Origin: JAPXSY01 sp034003585
GTDB taxonomy: Bacteria; Verrucomicrobiota; Kiritimatiellia; RFP12; UBA1067
Direction: 5' to 3'
Length of the DNA: 23,914 nt
Assembly: GCA_034003585.1 (NCBI GenBank)
Contig: JAVEYH010000048.1
Span: 1 to 23,914, forward strand
Shown: one piece after another, positions 7,310-15,763 of the stretch
Numbering within the stretch: position 1 is the first letter of the stretch
Layout: the number at the start of each line of letters is the position of its first letter
Made by a program: the position numbers and the translations under genes
Notes under the pieces: model-generated
Told to the model about the DNA's origin: nothing
What the model saw: the letters and a program-made list of their open reading frames with translations, nothing else
Database searches by the model: none

Positions 7310-8614
7310 TCACCGACGGGCCGCGTCGCGCGCGGCGAGTCCCTCCCGCAGGGCCTCCAAATCGGTATCGGCCGGCGCGGCCCCGGACGCCACCGCGGCA
7401 CGGGCCACCGCCAGGGGCACCTCGGTGAACAACCTGCGGTCAAACGGCTTGGGAATGATGTAGCCGTTGCCGAACTCCAGCCGCTCGCGCGGATACAGCT
7501 CCCGCACTTCCGCCGGCACCGGCTGCCGCGCCAAGGCGGCGAGCGCCTCGGAGGCCGCCACCTTCATCGCGGTGTTGATCGTTCGTGCCTTCACATCGAG
7601 CGCCCCGCGGAACAAGAACGGGAAACCCAGCACATTGTTGATCTGATTGGGATAATCGGAACGCCCGGTCGCCATCACAAACGGTTTGTCGCCCTGCACC
7701 CCGGCCACCACTTCGGGCCGGATCTCGGGGTCCGGGTTGGCCATGGCGAAAATGGCCGGGTACTCCGCCATGCCGCGCACATCCTCCGCCGTCACCGCAT
7801 CCGCCGCCGAAACGCCGATGAACACATGCGCGCCGCGCAGGGCCTCCTGCAGCGTGCGCGCCGCGGTGTCGCAGGCATGCCGGCGTTTGTGGTCGTTCAG
7901 ATCGGTGCGGCCCGCATGGATCACGCCGCGCGTGTCACACATCACGAGATCTTGTACCCCGGCCGCCTTGCACATGTCGGCGATGCGGATCCCTGCGGCC
8001 CCCGCGCCGTTGATCACCACGCGCAGCGAACCCATCGCGCGGTCCGAAAGCAGGGCATAGTTCATCAGCCCGGAAAGCGTGATGACCGCCGTCCCCCACT
8101 GATCATCATGAAACACGGGGATGTCCAGCAGCGCGTCAAGCCGGTCCTCGATCTCGAAGCAGGCCGGTGCCGCGATATCCTCCAGATTGATCCCGCCGTA
8201 CATCGGGGCGATCGCCAGCACCGCATCGATCACACGCTGCGGGTCGGTCTTGCCGGTGTTCGCGCCGCCCTGACGGCAGTGGTTCAGGGGCACCGGCCAG
8301 GCGTCCACATCGCCGAAGCTTTTAAAGAGCACCGCCTTGCCTTCCATCACCGGAATGCTGGCCTCCGCACCCAGGTCGCCCAGCCCGAGGATCGCGGTGC
8401 CGTCCGACACCACGGCCACCAGACTGCGCTTGGCCGTATACGCGAACACCGTCTCGGGCTTTGCGGCGATCTCCCGCACCGCGTGCGCCACACCCGGCGT
8501 GTAGGCCAGACACAAATCCGTCTGGGTTTGAAGCGGCTTGGACATCCGCATTCCGATCTTCCCGCCGGCATGAAATGCCAACACCGTCTCGCGCGTCACC
8601 GAATCCTTCGACAT
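7310..8614 (-). CDS. malic enzyme, NAD(P)-dependent, short MaeB-type
   Basis: A 434-residue cytosolic enzyme converting malate to pyruvate and CO2. Near the N-terminus is the catalytic tyrosine block LAYTPGVA (Y about 38), then VVSDGTAILGLGDLGAEA and the catalytic lysine in MEGKAVLFK (about 93). The metal-binding acids follow in GGINLEDI and VFHDDQWGTA. A Rossmann motif (INGAGAAG) and ANPDPEI, GRSDYPNQINNVLGFP blocks complete the family pattern. It ends after the malic domain, without the phosphotransacetylase tail of long MaeB proteins. Two consecutive ATGs (8617, 8614) follow GGAG; the second has the better 7-nt spacing. It is convergent with thiG (44 bp apart) and divergent from the permease. 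Confidence 0.95.
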   Translation of the reverse strand: MSKDSVTRETVLAFHAGGKIGMRMSKPLQTQTDLCLAYTPGVAHAVREIAAKPETVFAYTAKRSLVAVVSDGTAILGLGDLGAEASIPVMEGKAVLFKSFGDVDAWPVPLNHCRQGGANTGKTDPQRVIDAVLAIAPMYGGINLEDIAAPACFEIEDRLDALLDIPVFHDDQWGTAVITLSGLMNYALLSDRAMGSLRVVINGAGAAGIRIADMCKAAGVQDLVMCDTRGVIHAGRTDLNDHKRRHACDTAARTLQEALRGAHVFIGVSAADAVTAEDVRGMAEYPAIFAMANPDPEIRPEVVAGVQGDKPFVMATGRSDYPNQINNVLGFPFLFRGALDVKARTINTAMKVAASEALAALARQPVPAEVRELYPRERLEFGNGYIIPKPFDRRLFTEVPLAVARAAVASGAAPADTDLEALREGLAARDAARR

Positions 8615-8637
8615 CATCCGTCTCCTCGCATGCTTGC

Positions 8638-8660
8638 GTTCCGGCACACTGAGCCGGAAC
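8638..8660. promoter_or_regulatory. perfect 8-bp inverted repeat in malic enzyme leader
   Basis: GTTCCGGC, a 7-nt loop (acactga) and GCCGGAAC form a perfect dyad 21 bp upstream of the malic enzyme start region. It lies between that gene and the divergent permease. It could be a repressor operator or an mRNA hairpin. There is no T tract, so it is not a terminator. Confidence 0.45.
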
Positions 8661-8730
8661 GGGGATAGAGCTTACTGGTTTCCGTTGCCGCATGCGAGTC
8701 GAAAGCGGCTGCGCCGCGGCCCCATTTCCC

Positions 8731-8759
8731 TTGATGCGCGAACCCCGGGGTGCTATGCT
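8731..8759 (+). promoter_or_regulatory. sigma70-like promoter for the permease transcription unit
   Basis: TTGATG (8731-8736), exactly 17 nt, then TATGCT (8754-8759). Four of six bases match the consensus in each box and the spacing is ideal. Transcription should start near 8766, leaving about 74 nt before the permease ATG. An ATG lies exactly at the expected start point and opens a 19-codon frame. Confidence 0.5.
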
Positions 8760-8765
8760 TGATTC

Positions 8766-8825
8766 ATGCTATTTCCTCCTTGGGACCGGTCCGCCGCGAT
8801 TGCGGGTCCGACCGCTTCCGGTTAA
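8766..8825 (+). CDS. possible 19-residue leader ORF
   Basis: An ATG at the predicted transcription start opens MLFPPWDRSAAIAGPTASG and stops with TAA at 8823, 14 nt before the permease ATG. It would be translated as a leaderless ORF if real. It has no recognisable homology and is not rich in any single amino acid, so classical attenuation is not suggested. It may be a chance frame. Confidence 0.2.
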   Translation: MLFPPWDRSAAIAGPTASG

Positions 8826-8839
8826 CGATTCGGACGCAC

Positions 8840-10117
8840 ATGACACCCGCTTGGATCAGTCTCGTTGTCTTCATCACGTGTTACGCGCTGTTTGTGATTC
8901 TCCCCACCCGGCGCTCCTGGATCGCCTGCGCCGGCGGCCTCCTGCTCCTGGCCACCGGCGTGTTGGGGTGGCGCGAGGCGCTGTGCGGGAAAATCAGCTG
9001 GAACGTCATGGGACTTTTTTTCGGCACCCTCATCCTGGCGGAACTGTTCATGATGTCGCGCGTGCCGGCCGTGTTCGCCGAATGGCTGGTCGACGTGTCC
9101 CGCTCCACCCGCACGGCCATGCTGGCGCTCTGCGCGCTTTCGGGCGTGATCTCCATGTTCGTGGAGAACGTCGCGGTGGTGCTGCTGCTCGCGCCGGTGG
9201 CGCTGAGCCTCGCCGACAAGCTCAAGATGAATCCCGTGCCCCTGCTGATCGGCATCGCGATCAGCAGCAACCTGCAGGGGACCGCCACCATGATCGGCGA
9301 CCCGCCGAGCATGATTCTGGCGGGCCACATGCGGATGGGGTTCTGGGACTTTTTCGTGTACGGGGGCAAGGCCGGCATTTTCTTTGCCGTACAAGTCGGC
9401 ATGCTGGCCTCGCTTGCGGTGCTGGCCTTCGTGTACCGCCGTCACACGGAGAAAACCCGGCTGCTCGTGCAGGAGACCCCCCGTTCCTGGGTGCCTTCCG
9501 TGCTGCTCGGCTTTCTGATCGTCGGGCTCTCGTTCGCTACGGCGGTCGACCCGGAGTTCGCCTGGTTCGCGGGAGTCTACACCCTGTCCCTGAGCGCGCT
9601 GGCGCTCTTCTGGTACCGTCTGCGCGCCCGGTGGGGCAGTTTGCGCGCGCTGTTCCGGACACTGGACTGGGACACCACCTTCTTCCTGATCGGGGTGTTC
9701 GTGCTGGTGGGAGCCCTGAGCGACTCGGGCTGGATGGAGCGTCTGGCCGACCTGCTGGCCGGTTCGGTGGGTGGCAGCGCGGCGCTGGCCTTCGCGCTCA
9801 TCGTGGTCTTTTCCGTGATCGTGTCCGGCTTCGTCGATAACGTGCCGTTCCTGCTGGTGATGATCCCGGTGGTCCAGAAGGTCGCGGCCGGCATCGGCGC
9901 GCCGGTGCCCCTGCTGATGTTCGGCCTGCTCATCGGCGCCTGTCTCGGCGGCAACCTGACCCCGATCGGCGCCTCGGCCAATGTCGTGACGCTCGGCATC
10001 CTCCGCAAACGCGGGTATCCGGTCCCGTTCCGCACCTTCATGGGGATCAGCCTTCCCTTCACGGTCGCGGCGGTCTGTTCCGCCTGTGTCTTCGTCTGGT
10101 GGCTCTGGGGGGTGTGA
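8840..10117 (+). CDS. ion-transporter superfamily permease (ArsB/NhaD/SLC13-type)
   Basis: A 425-residue polytopic inner-membrane protein with about eleven to twelve hydrophobic segments in two halves. Each half carries a re-entrant signature: SNLQGTATMIGDPPSMI in the first half and GGNLTPIGASANVV in the second. These are typical of the ion transporter superfamily that includes ArsB, P-protein, NhaD and SLC13 carriers. The IGDPPS motif leans to the ArsB/P-protein branch, so the substrate (anion, sodium/proton or dicarboxylate) is uncertain. FVENVAVVLLLAPVA and FVDNVPFLLVMIP are matching half-repeat motifs. The ATG at 8840 starts directly into the first membrane helix; an upstream GTG at 8750 overlaps the -10 box and is rejected. 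It sits divergent from malic enzyme and 18 bp before the DUF502 gene. Confidence 0.85.
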   Translation: MTPAWISLVVFITCYALFVILPTRRSWIACAGGLLLLATGVLGWREALCGKISWNVMGLFFGTLILAELFMMSRVPAVFAEWLVDVSRSTRTAMLALCALSGVISMFVENVAVVLLLAPVALSLADKLKMNPVPLLIGIAISSNLQGTATMIGDPPSMILAGHMRMGFWDFFVYGGKAGIFFAVQVGMLASLAVLAFVYRRHTEKTRLLVQETPRSWVPSVLLGFLIVGLSFATAVDPEFAWFAGVYTLSLSALALFWYRLRARWGSLRALFRTLDWDTTFFLIGVFVLVGALSDSGWMERLADLLAGSVGGSAALAFALIVVFSVIVSGFVDNVPFLLVMIPVVQKVAAGIGAPVPLLMFGLLIGACLGGNLTPIGASANVVTLGILRKRGYPVPFRTFMGISLPFTVAAVCSACVFVWWLWGV

Positions 10118-10135
10118 CGCCCCAAGGACGCAATC

Positions 10136-10789
10136 ATGTCAAACGTGCCCTCCGCACCCTGCTCCTCCAACATCGGCAAGCATCTGCAGACCCGCATGGT
10201 CTCCGGTCTGCTGGTGCTGATCCCGCTGGCCATCACGCTGTTCGTCCTGAACGTCTTCCTCAACTCCCTGACCGCCTTTGCCCGGCCCCTGCTCAAACCT
10301 TTGCTGGGGGTCCTGCCCGACTCCGTGCTGACGCTGATCGCGCTGATCCTCACCGTGCTGCTGATCTATCTGACCGGGCTGGTCACCACCCACATCGTGG
10401 GCCGCCGCCTGATCCTTTTCGGCGAGCGGCTGCTGCTGCGGCTCCCCGTCGTCAAGACCGTCTACGCCGCATCCAAACAAGTGGTGGAGACCTTCTCCTC
10501 GCACCAGACCTCTTCGTTCCAAGCGGTCGTCCTCGTGGAGTTCCCCCGCAGGGAAGCGCTCGTGATCGGGTTCGTCACCGGCACCCTGCTGGCACCGGAC
10601 AACCGGCTGCTCTATCGCGTCTTCATCCCCACCACACCCAATCCGACCTCGGGCTTCCTGCTTCTGCTGCCCGCGAAGGACGTGCAGTTCACGGACATCT
10701 CCATCGAGGACGGCATCAAGATGGCCGTCTCCGGCGGCATGCTGGCACCGGAAAAATATGCCCTGACGGGCGCGTCCCCGTTGCCTTGA
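10136..10789 (+). CDS. DUF502 family membrane protein
   Basis: A 217-residue protein of the DUF502 family, whose function is unknown. Two transmembrane helices lie at about 22-45 (VSGLLVLIPLAITLFVLNVF) and about 62-85. They are followed by the family hallmarks GRRLILFGERLLLRLPVVK, VYAASKQVVETF, VVLVEFPRREALVIGFVTG, FIPTTPNPTSGFLL and IEDGIKMAVSGGML. Length and motif order match the family throughout. AAGGA precedes the ATG by 7 nt, and the gene follows the permease by 18 bp, so the two are probably co-transcribed. Confidence 0.92.
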   Translation: MSNVPSAPCSSNIGKHLQTRMVSGLLVLIPLAITLFVLNVFLNSLTAFARPLLKPLLGVLPDSVLTLIALILTVLLIYLTGLVTTHIVGRRLILFGERLLLRLPVVKTVYAASKQVVETFSSHQTSSFQAVVLVEFPRREALVIGFVTGTLLAPDNRLLYRVFIPTTPNPTSGFLLLLPAKDVQFTDISIEDGIKMAVSGGMLAPEKYALTGASPLP

Positions 10790-10798
10790 CTCCGCTCG

Positions 10799-10817
10799 GT
10801 TCCCCGTGTGCGGGAAC
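10799..10817 (+). terminator. weak hairpin after the DUF502 gene
   Basis: GTTCCC, a 7-nt loop and GGGAAC lie 9 bp after the DUF502 stop. The stem is short and no T run follows, so it is at best a factor-dependent or weak terminator. Confidence 0.25.
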
Positions 10818-10898
10818 GTGTGCCGCGCAATTGTCCTTGAACAAATCCGCACCGTCTGCCAAGCTATCTTCGCAATCTCGTTTCAGCACGGAGGCAAG

Positions 10899-11537
10899 AT
10901 GGTTCAAACCCGACGCGAAGTGGAGATCACGCTGCACAGCATCCGCGTTCCGGTCACCGGCGCGGGTCTCGACACCGACACCTCCCACCTGCTGAGCGCG
11001 AGCCTGATCTGGCCGCGTGTCGGCGTGGCGGGCAAGAGCGCCAGTCAACCCTGCGCGCTGCAAAACGGCGCGGCCCGGTTCGACACCGTCCCCTGGGGCC
11101 GGCGCATTCTTTTCAAAGAGGCGGTGGAGGGCCGCTTCGCACTGGGGCTGGCCCTGACCGAGGCGCTGGATGACGAGGAACTGGAAAAGTTCCTGCGCTT
11201 CTGGACCGGCGCCTTCCTCGCTGTCGGCGCGGACCTCGTGGGCGCCGCGGCGGCCCCGGCGGGAAAACTCGCCGCCGCGCCGCTGGATTACGCGGCCAAG
11301 GCGGTCGCCAAATATCCCGGCGCGCTGCCGCTCGCCGAGGGTCTGGTCGAGATCAACGCCGCCGAACTGCCGCCCGGCGGCGGCGACCGGTTGCTGACCG
11401 TGCGCCTGACCGCGGCCCGCAGTCTGGCGCACCTTTCCCGCCGCTCAGTCAACAGCCGCCCGCGCGTGCGCCGCACGCTGTTGCTGGAAAAGGGCGCCGA
11501 CAATGGCGAGGTCACCCTCGCCATCCGCTCCCTCTGA
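10899..11537 (+). CDS. hypothetical protein, soluble, family not recognised
   Basis: I do not recognise this 212-residue protein. The ATG at 10899 follows GGAGG by 4 nt and is preferred over an upstream frame start at 10806 that lacks a binding site. No signal peptide is seen. The first ~75 residues look beta-rich (REVEITLHSIRVPVTG, SASLIWPRVGV). The middle is a helical, Ala-rich stretch (about 95-145: LEKFLRFWTGAFLAVGADLV and following) that could pack on a membrane. The end returns to strands (RLLTVRLTAARS, RRTLLLEKG, EVTLAIRSL). This layout would suit a C2-like or other beta-sandwich with an inserted helical hairpin, but that is only a guess. It ends 1 bp from the convergent secDF stop. 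Confidence 0.7.
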   Translation: MVQTRREVEITLHSIRVPVTGAGLDTDTSHLLSASLIWPRVGVAGKSASQPCALQNGAARFDTVPWGRRILFKEAVEGRFALGLALTEALDDEELEKFLRFWTGAFLAVGADLVGAAAAPAGKLAAAPLDYAAKAVAKYPGALPLAEGLVEINAAELPPGGGDRLLTVRLTAARSLAHLSRRSVNSRPRVRRTLLLEKGADNGEVTLAIRSL

Positions 11538-11538
11538 C

Positions 11539-14067
11539 TCACTTGGCCGTCGCAAACGACGGGCGCCGGCCATGATACCACGCCAGCATGATCGGGGTGG
11601 CGATAAAGATCGTCGAATAGGTGCCCGCGACCACGCCGATCAGCATCGCCAGCGCGAAGTCGTTGATCGCGCCGCCGCCGAAGATGAAGAGCACAACGAC
11701 CGCAATCAGCGTGGTCATCGACGTCAGCACGGTCCGGCTCAGCGTCTGGTTGATGGCGCGGTTACACAGGGTTTTGAACTCCATCCGCGGGTCCTTGCGC
11801 AGATCCTCGCGGATGCGGTCAAAGATCACGATGGTGTCGTTGATCGAATACCCCACGATCGTGAGCAGCGCGGCCACAATCGTCAGGCTCACCTGGCGCC
11901 CGCACAGGCTGTAGAGCCCGAGGGTGATGAAGGCGTCATGCGCCAGCGCCACCACGCCGCCGAGCGCGAAGCCGAACTCGAACCGCAGGGAGACATAGAT
12001 CAGGATGCCGATCAGCGAGAAGAGGATCGCCTTGGCGGCGGCCCGCTTCAGATCCCTGCCGACTTCGGAGCCCACATCCTCCTCGCCCGCAAGGGTGAAG
12101 CGGCTCTCGGGCAGCGCTTTCGCCAACGCCTCCTGAATCACTTTGGAGACGTTCTCCTCGCCGATGCGGGTCACGCTGGTCTTGACGAGCAGCAGGTTCC
12201 CCGTGCCGTCGAGGGTGGACTGGTACTGGATGGTGGCGTCGTTTTTGACGACCTCGCCGACCACCGAACGGACCGCGCCGATATCCGCCTTCTGCGCGTA
12301 ATCGAAGGTCATGGAGGCGCCGCCCGTGAAGTCCACCGCCATGACGCGGGCGGGCTCTTTCAGCCCGCGGCCGAGGAAGATCGCGAGCGTGACCACAATG
12401 ACCGCCAGCGACGCGAATCCGGCCGGTTTGCCCCACCGCAGGAAATCGTAGTCCGCGTTCTTCATGAACTGCAGCATCTTATAGGGTTGGGTGCGGTGCT
12501 CCGGCACGGTGGCGTTGAACACCAGACGCGTCACCACCAGGGCGGTGAACATGCTGATGAGGATGCCGGCGGTCAGGGTGATGGCAAAGCCCCGGATCGG
12601 CCCCGCACCGAAGATGAACAGGATCGCGGCGGTCAGCAGCGTAGTGATGTTGGAGTCGAAGATCGCCAGGAACGCCCGGTCGTAACCGGCCGCCACGGCG
12701 GCGCGAGCCGATTTGCCCAGCGCGAACTCCTCGCGCATCCGCTCGAAGATCAGGACGTTGGCGTCGACCGCCATGCCGAGGGTCAGCACGATACCCGCGA
12801 TGCCAGGCATGGTCAGCACCGGCAGATCCAGCGTCCGTTTGGCGATCGCCGCGTCTTTGACGAACACGCCCAGAATGCTGGAGGCCACGATCAGCCCGGC
12901 CGGCAGCAGCAGCAGGTCGAGCAGCAGCGCCACATTCGCGATCATGCCGCAATACGAGTAATAGATCAGCATGAAGAGCGCGACCAGCACCGTGGCGAGA
13001 ACCGACGCGTGGATGCCGCTGCGGATCGCGTCCGCGCCCAGCGTGGACTCGACCGAGCGCTTCTCCAGAATCTTCATCGGCGCGGGCAGGGAGCCGGCAT
13101 TGAGGATGTTGCGCAGCACCGCCGCCTCGGACCAGGAGAAATTGCCCTCGATGACGGCGCGGCCGTTGGGGATTTCGGTTTTCAGCACCGGCGCGGAATA
13201 CAGGGTGTCATCCAGCACGATCGCCAAGCGGCGGCCCACGTCGCTGTCCTTGTTGCGCGAACCGCGCGGCGCGTACGCCTTGGTCAGCCGGGCGAACTCG
13301 GCCCCGCCTTTGGCATTGAACACCAGCGAAACGTGCACGCGTCCGGTCATCGGCTCGATCTCCACCGAGGCGCTGGAAAGCGCCTCGCCGGTCATCTCGG
13401 CTTTGCGCAGCACATAGACCGGCCGGTACGCCACCTGGCCGTTCGCCGCCTGTTCGCGCTCGAGCATGAAGGCGTAACGGGGATCCGGTACCTCGAACAG
13501 CGAGAGACGGCGCGCGTACTCGGGATCCTTCACCAGCTCGGTGTAGTTCGGGGCGCGCTTGTAGCCGCGGCCGTCTTCAGAAGAGACATACCCTTCCGGC
13601 AGGCGGCCCGAGGCGAGCACCTTGTCCACAAGCTGGTCGTTCTGCCTGTGCACCAGCTTGAACTCGAGAAAGGCCGCGCTCTGGATGCTCTTTTCCGCGG
13701 CCTCCCGCTGTTCGGCACTCGCGCCCGGAAGCTGCACCACGATGCGGTGGTTTTTGCCGCCCTGAATGACCGGCTCATTGACGCCCAGCCCGTCGATGCG
13801 GTTGCGGATCACCTCAATGGCCCGCGCGTCCGCATCCTTGAGCACGGCGTTCACCTGATTCGCGACCTCCACGTCGTTGAGTTCCGCGGCCGCGGCCGCC
13901 TTCACGTTGGCGCGCAGTTTCGCCTCATCGATCGCCACCGTGAAACTCGTGCCGCCCGAGAGATCCAACCCCAATCGGATCTTCTGCTTCGGCGGAACCA
14001 CAACATAGGCGGACAAAACAGCCAGGAAAGCCAGCGTCAGCCATTTCCAGAGGTCGATTCTACTCAT
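11539..14067 (-). CDS. secDF: protein translocase subunit SecDF (fused SecD and SecF)
   Basis: An 842-residue inner-membrane protein that uses the proton gradient to help complete Sec-dependent export. The SecD half has TM1 (LTLAFLAVLSAYVVV), then LGLDLSGGTSF, the P1 periplasmic domain with NRIDGLGVNEPVIQ, and five clustered helices with GMAVDANVLIFERMREE. The SecF half begins at about residue 530 with VMAVDFTGGASM, and has EVGRDLKRAA, GYSINDTIVIFDRIRED and the final helix group (NQTLSRTVLTSMTTL). Fusion of the two in one chain is common in several phyla, including Bacteroidota and PVC bacteria. GGAG lies 8 nt before the ATG. It follows yajC by 103 bp in the conserved tgt-yajC-secDF order. 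Confidence 0.97.
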   Translation of the reverse strand: MSRIDLWKWLTLAFLAVLSAYVVVPPKQKIRLGLDLSGGTSFTVAIDEAKLRANVKAAAAAELNDVEVANQVNAVLKDADARAIEVIRNRIDGLGVNEPVIQGGKNHRIVVQLPGASAEQREAAEKSIQSAAFLEFKLVHRQNDQLVDKVLASGRLPEGYVSSEDGRGYKRAPNYTELVKDPEYARRLSLFEVPDPRYAFMLEREQAANGQVAYRPVYVLRKAEMTGEALSSASVEIEPMTGRVHVSLVFNAKGGAEFARLTKAYAPRGSRNKDSDVGRRLAIVLDDTLYSAPVLKTEIPNGRAVIEGNFSWSEAAVLRNILNAGSLPAPMKILEKRSVESTLGADAIRSGIHASVLATVLVALFMLIYYSYCGMIANVALLLDLLLLPAGLIVASSILGVFVKDAAIAKRTLDLPVLTMPGIAGIVLTLGMAVDANVLIFERMREEFALGKSARAAVAAGYDRAFLAIFDSNITTLLTAAILFIFGAGPIRGFAITLTAGILISMFTALVVTRLVFNATVPEHRTQPYKMLQFMKNADYDFLRWGKPAGFASLAVIVVTLAIFLGRGLKEPARVMAVDFTGGASMTFDYAQKADIGAVRSVVGEVVKNDATIQYQSTLDGTGNLLLVKTSVTRIGEENVSKVIQEALAKALPESRFTLAGEEDVGSEVGRDLKRAAAKAILFSLIGILIYVSLRFEFGFALGGVVALAHDAFITLGLYSLCGRQVSLTIVAALLTIVGYSINDTIVIFDRIREDLRKDPRMEFKTLCNRAINQTLSRTVLTSMTTLIAVVVLFIFGGGAINDFALAMLIGVVAGTYSTIFIATPIMLAWYHGRRPSFATAK

Positions 14068-14170
14068 TTCAGCAACTCCACAGTTTACCCGGAACCCGGA
14101 AAGGGTCAGGAAAAGAAATTAAATTATCAAAAAGCCGGGGCCATTTCACCCAAGAAATGAAAAAAGCGGC
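14068..14170 (-). promoter_or_regulatory. AT-rich yajC-secDF spacer with possible internal promoter
   Basis: On the minus strand this spacer holds GATAAT within an AT-rich run and a TTGGGT 19 nt upstream. The spacing is long, so an internal promoter for secDF is only possible. No terminator-like hairpin with a T tract was found. Confidence 0.2.
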
Positions 14171-14506
14171 TCACTTGGTTTCTTCCAAGGTGGCGGCATC
14201 CCCCTCTTTCAACACCCGCGTCACCGCGCCGCGCGCGACCTCAACCGTCACCTTGGGGGCGATCTCCACCACAAACGTGGTCTCGCGCGCCTCGCTGATC
14301 GTGCCGATCAGGCCGCCCGCGAAAATCACCCGCTCGCCGGCGCGCAATTCGGCGATCATGCGCAACCGCTCCTTCTCCTTGCGCTGCTGGGGCCGGATCA
14401 TCATGAAATAGAAAAGGCCGAACACCAGCACCATGGGGATCAGCATCCCGCCGATCCCGCCCGCACCCTGCTGCGCCGCCTGCGCCCAAAACCATCCTGT
14501 CGTCAT
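14171..14506 (-). CDS. yajC: preprotein translocase subunit YajC
   Basis: A 111-residue small membrane protein that associates with SecDF. A short Ala/Gly/Gln N-terminus leads into one transmembrane helix (about 21-37, MLIPMVLVFGLFYFMMI). The helix is followed by the family signature IRPQQRKEKER and a small beta domain (LRAGERVIFAGGLIGTI, TTFVVEIAPKVTVEVARGAV). The ATG at 14506 has AGGA 6 nt upstream; an apparent longer frame up to 14812 overlaps tgt and is a shadow. It lies between tgt and secDF in the usual order. Confidence 0.95.
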   Translation of the reverse strand: MTTGWFWAQAAQQGAGGIGGMLIPMVLVFGLFYFMMIRPQQRKEKERLRMIAELRAGERVIFAGGLIGTISEARETTFVVEIAPKVTVEVARGAVTRVLKEGDAATLEETK

Positions 14507-14562
14507 CGCGTATCCTTTCTCCCTCACTTCAAGCCCGCGCGCCACCCGTGCCGCGCTTTCCC

Positions 14563-15729
14563 TTACCCGGCCTGCGGCGCCCGCGCGCCCATCCGGACCG
14601 GCTTCCGGCCGTCCGGCCGCAACACGGCGGCGAGCGCGCGCCGCCACTCGCCGAACGCGTCGTTGGCGATCGCCTCGCGCATCTCCCGCATGAATCCGAG
14701 ATACCGGTGCATGTTGTGGATCGTCAGCAACCGCACCCCCAAAATCTCCCCCACGTTCAGCAGATGCCGCACGTAGGCCCTCGAAAAGGTCCGGCAGCAA
14801 TAACAGTCGCACCCCTCTTCGACCGGACGCGTGTCGGCCTTATGGGCACCGGCCTTCACGGGGTACTGACCGGTCCGCGTGTAGGCCGTGCCGTGCCGCG
14901 CCACACGCGTCGGGATCACGCAGTCGAACATGTCCGCCCCGCGCGCCACCGATTCGCTCATCTGATACAGATCGCCCAGCCCCATCACATAGCGCGGCCG
15001 CTCGCGCGGCAGGCCGCGCACGCCGTCCTCCACGCCCCGCAGCATCACATCCTCGGGCTCCCCCACGCTGACGCCGCCGACCGCATACCCGTCAAAGCCC
15101 ATGGCCGCCAGTTCCCGCGCGCACCGTTCACGCAAGGCGGTGTACTCCCCGCCCTGCACGATGCCGAACACGAGCTGGCCCGGCGCGCGTTCCTGCTCCA
15201 GACAGAGAGCGGCCCATGATAGGGTCTTCGCCACAGACTGGCAAGCGTATTGTGCGTCGCAGGGATATGGGATGCACTCGTCAAAACACATCGCGATATC
15301 CGAACCCAGCGTGCGCTGCACGGCCATGGCCTCGGACGGTCCCAGAAAGAAGGGCGCCCCGTCGATGTGCGAGCGGAATTCGACGCCGTGCGCGCGGATT
15401 TTGCGCAGGGTGTTGAGGCTGAAGACCTGGAATCCGCCGCTGTCGGTCAGAATGGGGCCGTCCCACGCCATGAACCGGTGCAGCCCGCCGCAGGCGGACA
15501 CGACATCCATGCCGGGACGCAGCAGCAGATGGTAGGTGTTGCCCAAAATGACGGACGCGCCCAGCCCCGTGAGGTCGCGCGGCTCCAGCGCCTTGACCGC
15601 AGCCTGCGTCCCCACCGGCATGAAGACCGGTGTCTCGACCGGACCGTGCGCGGTCCACAAACGTCCCAGCCGCGCGCCCGTATGGCGGTCCTCTTTGAGG
15701 ATCTCGAACGCGCCCGGTTCCCGTCTCAT
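14563..15729 (-). CDS. tgt: queuine tRNA-ribosyltransferase (bacterial TGT)
   Basis: A 388-residue enzyme that exchanges guanine-34 of GU(N) tRNAs for preQ1 in queuosine synthesis. Family blocks: GTQAAVKALEP, GNTYHLLLRPG, the substrate-binding LTDSGGFQVFSL with D96, FGIVQGG, YAVGGVSVGE, YVMGLGD and the nucleophile D269 in MFDCVIPTR. The zinc site is intact: C307, C309, C312 and H338. The usual TRNARNG is TRVARHG here, a mild variation. The ATG at 15729 is chosen over the GTG at 15750, which would add seven residues; both have only moderate binding sites. It follows the YihY-family gene by 34 bp. Confidence 0.96.
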   Translation of the reverse strand: MRREPGAFEILKEDRHTGARLGRLWTAHGPVETPVFMPVGTQAAVKALEPRDLTGLGASVILGNTYHLLLRPGMDVVSACGGLHRFMAWDGPILTDSGGFQVFSLNTLRKIRAHGVEFRSHIDGAPFFLGPSEAMAVQRTLGSDIAMCFDECIPYPCDAQYACQSVAKTLSWAALCLEQERAPGQLVFGIVQGGEYTALRERCARELAAMGFDGYAVGGVSVGEPEDVMLRGVEDGVRGLPRERPRYVMGLGDLYQMSESVARGADMFDCVIPTRVARHGTAYTRTGQYPVKAGAHKADTRPVEEGCDCYCCRTFSRAYVRHLLNVGEILGVRLLTIHNMHRYLGFMREMREAIANDAFGEWRRALAAVLRPDGRKPVRMGARAPQAG

Positions 15730-15763
15730 CTGTTCCACAAAACCCCCCACACCGCTTTGCGGA

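Noticed and set aside
7226..8668. 480-codon plus-strand frame opposite malic enzyme
   Set aside because: Antisense shadow of the malic enzyme; composition is Arg/His-rich and there is no family pattern.
11503..14160. 885-codon open frame on the plus strand opposite secDF
   Set aside because: It is the antisense shadow of secDF caused by GC-rich third positions. The product is Arg/His/Gln-rich with no domain, while the opposite strand is an unmistakable SecDF.
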